From the NCBI GenBank assembly GCA_900553165.1, contig USCN01000115.1:1-5129 (forward strand): DNA of 5,129 nucleotides. Reading direction: 5' to 3'. The first letter of the stretch is position 1. Each line of letters opens with the position of its first letter. The position numbers were made by a program, and so were the translations under genes. The notes below the pieces were generated by a model, which worked only from the letters and a program-made list of their open reading frames with translations, was not told the DNA's origin and searched no databases. The stretch comes from an uncultured Collinsella sp. GTDB taxonomy: Bacteria; Actinomycetota; Coriobacteriia; Coriobacteriales; Coriobacteriaceae. Of this stretch, positions 1 to 5,129 are shown one piece after another.

Positions 1-277
1 TGGACGCATCGCGCGCGGCGCTCGTGCACGTGGTGCAGACGCACGCGGCCCCAAAGGCACGGGCCTCAACCACAAACATGCGGCACGCAGCGAGCACGCG
101 CTCAACGGCCGCCTCGCAAAAGCGGCCCGTCGCGTCCACGCCCTCGCCCAGGTCGGTAATCTCGGTATGCTTGGACGATTCCACAATCGCTCCGCCCTCG
201 ACCTGGGCCAACACCACTCGCGACGACACCGTTCCCAGGTCGATCGCGGCCACCTTATAGCGTTTGCAATTTGTCAT
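1..277 (-). CDS. ppx: Ppx/GppA family phosphatase, N-terminal 92 residues (runs off the left edge)
   Basis: This is the start of an exopolyphosphatase / guanosine pentaphosphate phosphatase of the ASKHA (actin-like ATPase) superfamily. Such enzymes cleave terminal phosphate from polyphosphate or pppGpp in the cytoplasm. Seen: MTNCKRYKVAAIDLGTVSSR opens the protein, with the phosphate-1 loop IDLGTVSSRVVLA at residues 12-24. DLGEGVDATG at 42-51 matches the family's LGEGVDxTG segment, and TSAARDA at 85-91 matches the usual ATSAxRDA motif. The rest, including the second nucleotide/phosphate lobe, lies outside the window. The ATG at 277 is preceded by a strong purine-rich ribosome site (GGAGGGGAG, about 6 nt upstream). 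It starts 20 nt after the stop of the FtsB-like gene, so the two are probably co-transcribed. In M. tuberculosis the syntenic gene is Rv1026 (ppx2). Whether the substrate is polyphosphate or pppGpp cannot be told from this fragment. Confidence 0.9.
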   Translation of the reverse strand, partial: MTNCKRYKVAAIDLGTVSSRVVLAQVEGGAIVESSKHTEITDLGEGVDATGRFCEAAVERVLAACRMFVVEARAFGAACVCTTCTSAARDAS

Positions 278-297
278 TGCGGGCTCCCCTCCGGGCG

Positions 298-1056
298 CTA
301 TTTGCCGTTGGACACGACCGTCTGACCCTCGACGCCGTTAAACCCAAACAGCATGTCGAGCGCCTGGATGTACCACGGTGCGTCCTTGCCGACCTCTTCG
401 ATCTCCTTGGCCACTTCGCTGGCATTCTTGGCGTTTGAGGACTTTTTGCTCGACGACGAATCCGAATCCTCGTCCAGACCTTGCACTTCAATCCTCTTCT
501 CGCCGGGCATCACCATGCCCAGGTCCCGTGCCGAATCCTTAATGCCCTCTTCCGAAAACCACTTGTCAGTGTCTTTTTTCATCTCGTCGTTGTATTGCTG
601 GCGAATCTCGACCTGCTTGGCCAAGATGTCGCTCGAGCGTTTTGCCACGTACAGGTCGCGCACGGGGAAATACAGGCTCACGAGCGCCAGCGCCACAACG
701 ATGCCGATAAACAGCGGACGCAGAGAGCCATGCGTAAAGTCATAGATCGCCTTGACCACCGCATTGTCGTTGGCGTAGCGCATAAAGTCCGAGCCCGAAA
801 GACGGCTCGAAGGTCTGCTCGATTTGTCGTGCGTCTGGGCCGAGGGACGCGACGAATGCGGCGAACGTGTCGGACGTACTGGTCCATCTGTCGAAGTATT
901 CACTTGAGCATTGGGGCGCGAGGTACTTGTCGGGCGCTGCGTGGAGCGGTCGGCGCCGGCGTAGTCGGAACCGCCGAGCTGCACCGTACGTGCGCGGCGA
1001 GGCGACGGCTCGCGCGATGCGGCGGAATAGTACCTGTTGTCGTAAATCTGATCCAT
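298..1056 (-). CDS. FtsB/DivIC-like septum formation initiator, single-pass membrane protein (252 aa)
   Basis: This is probably a bitopic division protein of the FtsB/DivIC (septum formation initiator) family, which links early and late divisome proteins. Seen: residues 1-110 are hydrophilic, rich in Ser, Arg, Thr and Pro, and probably disordered and cytoplasmic. One membrane segment follows (about 114-132, PLFIGIVVALALVSLYFPV). A short coiled-coil-like stretch spans about 135-167. The family's end motif (EEGIKDSARDLGMVMPGEKR, 169-188) comes next, then an acidic/Ser-rich linker (194-206) and a C-terminal patch with WYIQALDMLFGFNG (228-241). The reading frame stays open to 1239, but that extension runs through the eno terminator and looks unlike protein, so I chose the ATG at 1056, which has AAGG about 7 nt upstream. 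At 252 aa it is much longer than E. coli FtsB (about 100 aa), which is usual for actinobacterial homologues with long N-termini. The M. tuberculosis counterpart in this position is Rv1024. Confidence 0.88.
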   Translation of the reverse strand: MDQIYDNRYYSAASREPSPRRARTVQLGGSDYAGADRSTQRPTSTSRPNAQVNTSTDGPVRPTRSPHSSRPSAQTHDKSSRPSSRLSGSDFMRYANDNAVVKAIYDFTHGSLRPLFIGIVVALALVSLYFPVRDLYVAKRSSDILAKQVEIRQQYNDEMKKDTDKWFSEEGIKDSARDLGMVMPGEKRIEVQGLDEDSDSSSSKKSSNAKNASEVAKEIEEVGKDAPWYIQALDMLFGFNGVEGQTVVSNGK

Positions 1057-1099
1057 GTGCGCCTTGTGCGGTTGAGGTTTGTTTGCGCTAAGTCCTTTA

Positions 1100-1108
1100 G
1101 TTATAGCA
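1100..1108 (-). promoter_or_regulatory. Candidate extended -10 promoter for the FtsB-like gene
   Basis: On the minus strand this reads TGCTATAAC, an extended -10 element (TGn followed by TATAAC, one mismatch from TATAAT). It lies between the eno terminator and the FtsB-like ATG at 1056 and would give a leader of roughly 35-40 nt. I see no convincing -35 hexamer 16-18 nt upstream, where the sequence is GC-rich. The terminator just upstream makes a separate promoter here likely. The exact position is inferred. Confidence 0.45.
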
Positions 1109-1147
1109 CGAGCGCCCGCACCGCCTTCGCCAGCCTTTGCTCGACAT

Positions 1148-1179
1148 AAAAAAGGCGCTGAGCCATATGGCCCAGCGCC
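1148..1179 (-). terminator. eno: Intrinsic terminator after eno
   Basis: On the minus strand a GC-rich hairpin has arms GGCGCTG (1173-1179) and CAGCGCC (1154-1160). An inner 3-bp GCC/GGC stem follows one mismatch, closing on a 4-nt ATAT loop. The hairpin is followed directly by six T (1148-1153). It begins 73 nt past the eno stop and separates eno from the FtsB-like gene. Hairpin plus T-run in this position is textbook Rho-independent structure. The T-run is on the minus-strand side only, so it is not bidirectional. Confidence 0.88.
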
Positions 1180-1252
1180 CGACAGAACTCTGTAGCGTCT
1201 AGCTGGAGCGGGGCGAAGCCGAGTCCATCCCCTCCCCACCAGGCTCGTCTAT

Positions 1253-2554
<1,302 letters not shown>

Positions 2555-2594
2555 TCACTTGGAAACGTAATGGATGCAAACGACCGGCTGACCG

Positions 2595-2609
2595 CGCACC
2601 GTCGGTGCG
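2595..2609 (-). promoter_or_regulatory. eno: Perfect 15-bp dyad in the eno leader
   Basis: CGCACCG-T-CGGTGCG on the plus strand is a perfect palindrome with 7-bp arms around one base. It lies 53 nt upstream of the eno ATG, inside the predicted 5' untranslated leader. As RNA it would form a short GC hairpin (CGCACC/GGTGCG with a 3-nt loop). As DNA it could be an operator. No T-run follows, so it is not an intrinsic terminator. The function is unknown. Confidence 0.5.
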
Positions 2610-2615
2610 TCTCCG

Positions 2616-2625
2616 TAAGTTAGCC
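2616..2625 (-). repeat. eno: GGCTAACTTA motif, copy 2 at the eno promoter
   Basis: On the minus strand this reads GGCTAACTTA, identical to the copy at 2651-2660 and in the same orientation, 35 bp further downstream. It would fall about 10-20 nt after the inferred eno transcription start. A 10/10 repeat flanking a promoter is typical of a paired operator, but no regulator is identified. Confidence 0.6.
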
Positions 2626-2641
2626 ATGTCGCACTTTTTGC

Positions 2642-2690
2642 ATTATGCCCTAAGTTAGCCGAGGGATACACTTGATTTTCGAAAAATTTA
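2642..2690 (-). promoter_or_regulatory. eno: Predicted eno promoter region
   Basis: On the minus strand CATAAT (2642-2647) is a good -10 hexamer. It would start transcription near 2635 and give a leader of about 93 nt. The spacer upstream contains GGCTAACTTA (2651-2660). The -35 region (TGTATC, 2665-2670) is poor. A strongly AT-rich tract with the palindrome TTTTCGAAAA (2676-2685) lies about 41-55 nt before the inferred start, where an UP element would sit. A weak -35 with flanking repeated motifs suggests regulator-dependent or UP-element-assisted transcription. This is inference from sequence alone. Confidence 0.5.
2651..2665 (-). repeat. eno: CCCTCGGCTAACTTA element, copy 1 at the eno promoter
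   Basis: The minus strand reads CCCTCGGCTAACTTA, ending 3 nt before the -10 hexamer. Its last ten bases recur exactly at 2616-2625. The whole 15-mer matches CCCTCGGCATACTTA at 4963-4977 (plus strand) at 13 of 15 positions. All copies have the same orientation relative to the gene they precede. This is a candidate shared operator. Confidence 0.55.
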
Positions 2691-2727
2691 GCGGGAACGA
2701 TGAGGCGTGTCAGCCCGTCGTTCCCGC
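2682..2727 (-). terminator. mazG: Terminator of the larC2-yfcE-mazG unit
   Basis: The minus strand has a perfect 10-bp stem: GCGGGAACGA (2718-2727) pairs with TCGTTCCCGC (2691-2700) around a 17-nt loop that can form an extra 3-bp inner stem. It is followed by TAAATTTTT (2682-2690), an interrupted T-tract. It starts 4 nt after the mazG stop codon. The stem strength and position support a Rho-independent terminator; the broken U-tract may make it less than fully efficient. Confidence 0.7.
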
Positions 2728-2731
2728 AGTC

Positions 2732-3592
2732 TTACTCCTCCGCCTTTGCAGCATCCCACAGGTCGTTGAGGCCGTGGGTCGAAAGCTCGGCAAGATCCAC
2801 GTGAGCACCGGCCGCCATCTGCTCCATCGCAGCCCAGCGACGGCGGAACTTGGCCGTGCTCGCGCGCAGGGCGCTCTCGGCGTCAATCCCCTCTTTGCGC
2901 GCGACGTTGACTAGGGCAAAGAGCAGGTCGCCAAATTCCATCTCGCGCTCGGGCGAGCCGGGCGCCTCGGCCTCAAACTCGGCACGCTCCTCGGCGACCT
3001 CGTCCCACACATCCTGGACCGTCTCCCACTCAAAGCCCACGGCCGCCGCCTTGCGCGACACCTTCTGAGCTTGCATCAGCGCCGGCAGGTGCGTGGGCAC
3101 GCCGTCGAGCAGACCCTCGGGCGCAGCCTCGCCTGCCGCCACGGCCTGGTCTTTGGCGGCCTTCTCGGCAAGCTTGACCTCGTCCCAAATCTTGAGCACC
3201 TCGTCGGAGCTCTCGGCATCCGCATCGCCAAACACGTGCGGGTGACGACGGATGAGCTTGGCGTCGATATCGCGCGCCACATCGGCAAGCGTAAACTCAC
3301 CGGCATCCGCCGCAATCTGCGCATGCAGCACCACCTGCATGAGCACATCGCCCAGCTCCTCGCGCAGATGCGCCACGTCGTCCGCCTCAATGCAATCGAG
3401 CGCCTCGTAGGCTTCCTCTATCATGTTCTTGCCAATGCTCTGATGCGTCTGCTCGCGGTCCCACGGGCAGCCATCGGGCTGACGCAGGCGCCAGATGGTC
3501 TGCACCAGATGCTGCAGCTCGGCCGACGCGTCGACCAGCGTGGACAGGTCGCGCGAACCCTCGGCATTTTGCTGAGCCATATGCTCGGCCAT
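2732..3592 (-). CDS. mazG: MazG family nucleoside triphosphate pyrophosphohydrolase, complete, 286 aa
   Basis: MazG hydrolyses (d)NTPs to the monophosphate and pyrophosphate, cleaning the nucleotide pool and, in some bacteria, modulating (p)ppGpp-dependent survival. It is a cytoplasmic all-alpha Mg enzyme. Seen: two tandem MazG domains. The N-terminal one has LRQPDGCPWDREQTH (36-50), the metal motif EEAYE (59-63), EELGD (78-82) and KLIRRHPHVFGD (112-123). The C-terminal one has KVSRKAAAVGFEW (177-189), EVAEE (198-202), EFGD (219-222) and ALRASTAKFRRRW (241-253). The acidic ligands are intact in both halves. The ATG at 3592 was chosen because GGAGGAG lies about 6 nt upstream. A second ATG at 3580 has no comparable site, and the 36-residue upstream extension overlaps yfcE and is not family-like. 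It starts 2 nt after the yfcE stop, so translational coupling is likely. Synteny with eno is conserved in actinobacteria. Confidence 0.97.
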   Translation of the reverse strand: MAEHMAQQNAEGSRDLSTLVDASAELQHLVQTIWRLRQPDGCPWDREQTHQSIGKNMIEEAYEALDCIEADDVAHLREELGDVLMQVVLHAQIAADAGEFTLADVARDIDAKLIRRHPHVFGDADAESSDEVLKIWDEVKLAEKAAKDQAVAAGEAAPEGLLDGVPTHLPALMQAQKVSRKAAAVGFEWETVQDVWDEVAEERAEFEAEAPGSPEREMEFGDLLFALVNVARKEGIDAESALRASTAKFRRRWAAMEQMAAGAHVDLAELSTHGLNDLWDAAKAEE

Positions 3593-3594
3593 GG

Positions 3595-4143
3595 TTACTC
3601 CTCCTCCAGGATCACGTGACGGAACGCGCCGCCCTCGTAGATGCCGTAGCTGTGCGCACCGTCCTTGGGAATGCTCACGCTGCCGGGGTTGAAGAGCCAC
3701 AGGCCCGGGTGCGCGGCGCTTGCCTCGTTAACCTTGATGTGCGTGTGGCCGTAGACGAGCGCGGAGCCCTCGGGCAGCGCGGGCGCGTGGTCGACGCTGT
3801 TGTGCATGCCGGCGCCAAAGACGTGGCCGTGCGTCAGGAACAGCTCGCGACCGGTCTCGTCGAACAGCGTGGCGTAGTCCGCCATAACGGGAAAGTCGAG
3901 GACCATCTGGTCGACCTCGGCGTCGCAGTTGCCGCGCACCGCGATGATGCGGTCGGCTAGGGCGTTGAGCAGCGGAATCACACGCTTGGGGGCGTAGTCG
4001 CGCGGCAGGTCGTTGCGCGGGCCGTGGTAGAGCAGGTCGCCTAGCAGCACAATACGGTCGGGCTGCTCGGATTCGATGGCAGCGCAGAGGCGCTCGGCCC
4101 AGTATGCCGAGCCGTGAATGTCGGAAGCGATGAGGTATTTCAT
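3595..4143 (-). CDS. yfcE: YfcE-type metallophosphodiesterase, 182 aa
   Basis: This is a small calcineurin-like phosphodiesterase of the YfcE/MJ0936 family. Members hydrolyse phosphodiesters, seen in vitro with model substrates such as bis-pNPP, using two divalent metals; the physiological substrate is not established. Seen, all metal-binding blocks present: SDIHGS (7-12, D8 and H10), GDLLYHGPRNDLP (35-47, D36), GNCDAEVDQM (71-80, N72), THGH (104-107), GHTH (132-135) and NPGSVSIPK (152-160). Length and motifs are very close to E. coli YfcE (184 aa), including the HGPRNxLP and GNCDxEVDQM segments. The ATG at 4143 has AAAGGA 5 nt upstream; a longer reading to 4221 lacks family similarity and crosses the larC2 stop. 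It sits 55 nt after the larC2-like gene and 2 nt before mazG. Its last three codons (Glu-Glu-Glu) form the mazG ribosome site. Confidence 0.95.
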   Translation of the reverse strand: MKYLIASDIHGSAYWAERLCAAIESEQPDRIVLLGDLLYHGPRNDLPRDYAPKRVIPLLNALADRIIAVRGNCDAEVDQMVLDFPVMADYATLFDETGRELFLTHGHVFGAGMHNSVDHAPALPEGSALVYGHTHIKVNEASAAHPGLWLFNPGSVSIPKDGAHSYGIYEGGAFRHVILEEE

Positions 4144-4198
4144 GGTGGTCCTTTCGGGTGGGTTTGATGGGGCTGGGCGCGGCGTGCCACCGGCCGTG

Positions 4199-4684
4199 TT
4201 ACTCAAATCGAAGCGCCGCACTCTGAGCCGCCTGCATCACGCGCTGGAGCGGCACGTTATGCTCGCGGGCAAGACGGGCGCAGTCCTCGTACTCGGGCGC
4301 CGCACGCTCACTGCCGTCGGGCAGGGTGGCTACTTTGACGGCCACCTCGCCCCAAGGCGTCGCTACCTGCTCAAAACGACGCGGCAGGCAAACGCGTTCC
4401 ATCACCTGGCGACGAACGGCGTTGGTCGTGGTTTCCAAAAAGATAATCGTCTGCAGGCGTTCGATATCCTCATGCGAGCAGATCACCTGCAGCTGCCAGC
4501 CGGGGCGGCCTTTTTTGCAGTAGAGGGGCAGCCAGTGCACCTCGCGGGCGCCTGCCTCGCGCAGGCGGTCGGCGGCATAGGCGAGTACCTCGGGCGACGC
4601 ATCATCGATGTCGCACTCCAGCTTGACGATGGTTTCGGGCGCATCGGTCTCGCGGGACAGCGGAGATGTACTTCCACGTTGCAT
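4199..4684 (-). CDS. larC: Stand-alone LarC C-terminal domain (LarC2-like, former DUF111), 161 aa
   Basis: LarC is the CTP-dependent nickel-insertion enzyme (cyclometallase) that makes the nickel-pincer cofactor of lactate racemase and related enzymes. This protein matches only the C-terminal part. Seen: KLECDIDDASPEVLAYAADR (21-40) matches the ExNIDDMxPE block. YCKKGRPGWQLQVIC (55-69), ETTTNAVRR (84-92) and the APEYEDCARLAREHNVPLQ block (129-147) match the LarC KKxRPG, ETTTxGxR and PEYEDC blocks. The ATG at 4684 is chosen from AAAGGA about 10 nt upstream, a slightly long spacing; the domain starts near residue 20, so nothing is lost. In Lactobacillus plantarum larC1 and larC2 are joined by a programmed frameshift, but no LarC1 sequence is upstream here in any frame. 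Either LarC1 is encoded elsewhere, or this is a repurposed or relic domain. The family call is firm; the biological role is uncertain. Confidence 0.85.
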   Translation of the reverse strand: MQRGSTSPLSRETDAPETIVKLECDIDDASPEVLAYAADRLREAGAREVHWLPLYCKKGRPGWQLQVICSHEDIERLQTIIFLETTTNAVRRQVMERVCLPRRFEQVATPWGEVAVKVATLPDGSERAAPEYEDCARLAREHNVPLQRVMQAAQSAALRFE

Positions 4685-4727
4685 ACGGTCCGGATCCTTT
4701 CCGCACGGGCTCGTTTTATTCACCCAA

Positions 4728-4736
4728 ACGCTAGCA
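4728..4736 (-). promoter_or_regulatory. Weak candidate extended -10 for the larC2-yfcE-mazG unit
   Basis: The minus strand reads TGCTAGCGT. The TGn extension and the three most conserved -10 positions (T1, A2, T6) are present, but the other three are not. No -35 match is visible. It would give a leader of about 35-40 nt before the ATG at 4684. This is tentative; an alternative is AATAAA a little downstream (about 4716-4721). Confidence 0.25.
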
Positions 4737-4787
4737 CATCGAACGTGGCACAGGCGTGACTTTCGTCCGTCGTCGCCCTTGCCCCTA

Positions 4788-4859
4788 TCCAAACATGTAC
4801 GTCAGCCTCCAAACATGTCATTTTTTGTCGGTTTTGGAAGCTGACGTACACGTTTTGGA
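4788..4859. repeat. Long inverted repeat built from four CCAAAC-type motifs
   Basis: The arms at 4791-4813 and 4833-4855 are inverted copies matching at 21 of 23 positions around a 19-nt loop containing six T (4821-4826). Both mismatches would be G:U pairs if the minus strand were transcribed, giving an uninterrupted 23-bp RNA stem. Superimposed is an 11-bp direct repeat, TCCAAACATGT, at 4788-4798 and 4808-4818. Its shorter inverse TTTTGGA occurs at 4832-4838 and 4853-4859. Motif spacing is 20-21 bp, about two helix turns, on each side. There is no T-run after either arm, so it is not an ordinary terminator. It could be an operator array, a dispersed intergenic repeat, or a structured RNA. 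Confidence 0.8.
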
Positions 4860-4874
4860 GCGGGTCGCACACGA

Positions 4875-4936
4875 TCAAAATTGCGCCCGCATTCCGTCCA
4901 CCACAAAGTTCGCCGCACTCAACAATTTTGAACTTT
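4875..4936. repeat. Two short nested inverted repeats in an AT-richer segment
   Basis: TCAAAATTG (4875-4883) and CAATTTTGA (4923-4931) form a perfect 9-bp inverted pair. AAAGTTC (4905-4911) and GAACTTT (4930-4936) form a perfect 7-bp pair. They overlap at the right arm, so they could be mutually exclusive pairings or chance in AT-rich DNA. No function is assigned. Confidence 0.35.
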
Positions 4937-4962
4937 CTACGCAGTTCATCGGCTAAAAATTA

Positions 4963-4977
4963 CCCTCGGCATACTTA
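4963..4977 (+). repeat. CCCTCGGCATACTTA element upstream of the plus-strand gene
   Basis: This 15-mer matches 13 of 15 positions of the element before eno (2651-2665, minus strand), in the same orientation relative to the downstream gene. It lies 15 nt before the candidate -10 hexamer (4993-4998). It is part of a local cluster with GGCTAAAAATTA at 4951 and GGCTAACTAA at 5009. Together they suggest a regulator site shared with eno. Confidence 0.5.
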
Positions 4978-4989
4978 CCCGCTGCACGA

Positions 4990-4998
4990 TGTTACTCT
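4990..4998 (+). promoter_or_regulatory. Candidate extended -10 promoter for the plus-strand gene
   Basis: TGTTACTCT is an extended -10 (TGn plus TACTCT, matching TATAAT at T1, A2 and T6). It predicts a start near 5005 and a leader of about 60 nt that begins just before GGCTAACTAA (5009-5018). No recognisable -35 hexamer is present 16-18 nt upstream, as is common for extended -10 promoters. Confidence 0.4.
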
Positions 4999-5008
4999 AG
5001 TTGCATTT

Positions 5009-5018
5009 GGCTAACTAA
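5009..5018 (+). repeat. GGCTAACTAA motif just after the predicted start
   Basis: It differs by one base from GGCTAACTTA found twice at the eno promoter. Like the downstream eno copy, it lies within about 20 nt after the inferred transcription start. This is a possible repressor half-site that would block the promoter or early elongation. Confidence 0.45.
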
Positions 5019-5066
5019 GCGGCTGCCGAGGACCCAGCCCGGCACCGTTGCGGCATAGGAGGTTTC

Positions 5067-5129
5067 ATGTTCGAGAAGCGGCTCTTCTCCCTGGTTCCGC
5101 AGGCAACGCCCTACATTATGGCAAGCGTC
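5067..5129 (+). CDS. N-terminus of an unidentified protein, possibly an ABC transporter membrane subunit (21 aa visible)
   Basis: Only the first 21 residues are present, beginning MFEKRLFSLVPQATPYIMAS. The start is secure: a perfect AGGAGG ribosome site (5057-5062) lies 4 nt before the ATG, and a candidate promoter lies upstream. A short basic/amphipathic lead followed by a turn hydrophobic segment resembles the N-termini of fused permease/ATPase ABC exporters (CydC/CydD-like) that I recall from Coriobacteriia. That is a weak recollection, not a domain match. It is the only plus-strand gene, divergent from larC2. The function cannot be decided without the rest of the gene. Confidence 0.6.
   Translation, partial: MFEKRLFSLVPQATPYIMASV

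Larger units (their letters stand above)
4685..5066. other. 382-bp divergent intergenic region
   Basis: This stretch separates the minus-strand larC2-like gene from the plus-strand gene at 5067. I find no convincing gene in it: the reading frames present lack ribosome sites or protein-like composition. It contains a weak candidate promoter for larC2 (TGCTAGCGT on the minus strand, 4728-4736), a large inverted repeat (4791-4855), and an AT-richer segment with short inverted repeats (4875-4936). It also has a cluster of GGCTAA-type motifs (4951, 4968 and 5009) leading into the plus-strand promoter and ribosome site. It is clearly less GC-rich than the flanking genes between about 4805 and 5015. 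Confidence 0.75.

Noticed and set aside
1182..1193. Short inverted repeat ACAGA-AC-TCTGT downstream of eno.
   Set aside because: Arms of five bases next to the terminator are within chance expectation and have no supporting context.
1057..1239. In-frame 61-residue N-terminal extension of the FtsB-like gene.
   Set aside because: It would be translated through the eno terminator hairpin and its composition is unlike a protein; the ATG at 1056 has a better context.
2616..2660. A full DtxR/IdeR iron box at the eno promoter.
   Set aside because: Only one half-site resembles the consensus at each copy; the opposite halves do not match, so a 19-bp palindromic box is not supported.
3593..3700. In-frame 36-residue extension of mazG upstream of 3592.
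   Set aside because: It overlaps the conserved end of yfcE in another frame and lacks family similarity; the ribosome site supports 3592.
4118..4759. A 213-codon plus-strand frame antisense to the larC2-like gene.
   Set aside because: The minus strand has clear LarC2 motif blocks, a ribosome site and operon context; the plus frame has none.
4798..4826. Possible plus-strand terminator (ACATGT repeats followed by six T).
   Set aside because: The 6-bp AT-containing stem is weak, no plus-strand gene precedes it, and the larger 23-bp pairing explains the sequence better.
4608..4956. Small plus-strand reading frames of 66-78 codons in and around the divergent intergenic region.
   Set aside because: They overlap the inverted repeat or the larC2 start, have no evident ribosome sites, and are not protein-like.

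Overview
The window looks like chromosomal DNA from a high-GC actinobacterium, most likely a gut Coriobacteriia species resembling Collinsella. This rests on gene order, codon use and protein flavour; no database search was possible. Six of the seven genes read on the minus strand. The seventh starts at the right edge on the plus strand. I see no tRNA, rRNA, CRISPR array, insertion sequence or phage gene.

Reading in the direction of transcription from the right, the first minus-strand unit is larC2-like (stand-alone C-terminal domain of the LarC nickel-insertion protein), then yfcE (metallophosphodiesterase), then mazG (NTP pyrophosphohydrolase). yfcE and mazG are separated by only 2 nt, and the unit closes with a hairpin terminator at 2682-2727. 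The second unit is eno (enolase), with its own promoter region at about 2595-2690 and an intrinsic terminator at 1148-1179. The third unit is an FtsB/DivIC-like septum-formation protein followed 20 nt later by the N-terminus of a Ppx/GppA phosphatase that runs off the left edge. The order mazG - eno - FtsB-like - Ppx/GppA is an old actinobacterial neighbourhood (Mycobacterium tuberculosis Rv1021 to Rv1026 has the same backbone). The DUF501 gene usually found between the FtsB-like and Ppx genes is missing here.

The 382-bp gap at 4685-5066 lies between the divergent larC2-like gene and the plus-strand gene at 5067. It is the least ordinary part of the window. It holds a near-perfect 23-bp inverted repeat built from four CCAAAC-type motifs (4788-4859), smaller inverted repeats in an AT-richer stretch, and copies of a GGCTAACTWA-like motif that also occurs twice at the eno promoter. 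The shared motif suggests that one regulator may act on both eno and the gene at 5067.

Functionally this is mostly housekeeping: glycolysis (Eno), nucleotide-pool cleaning (MazG), division (FtsB-like), polyphosphate or (p)ppGpp metabolism (Ppx/GppA), plus a nickel-cofactor accessory protein. No new multi-gene system is visible. The novelty candidates are regulatory elements and the orphan LarC2 domain.
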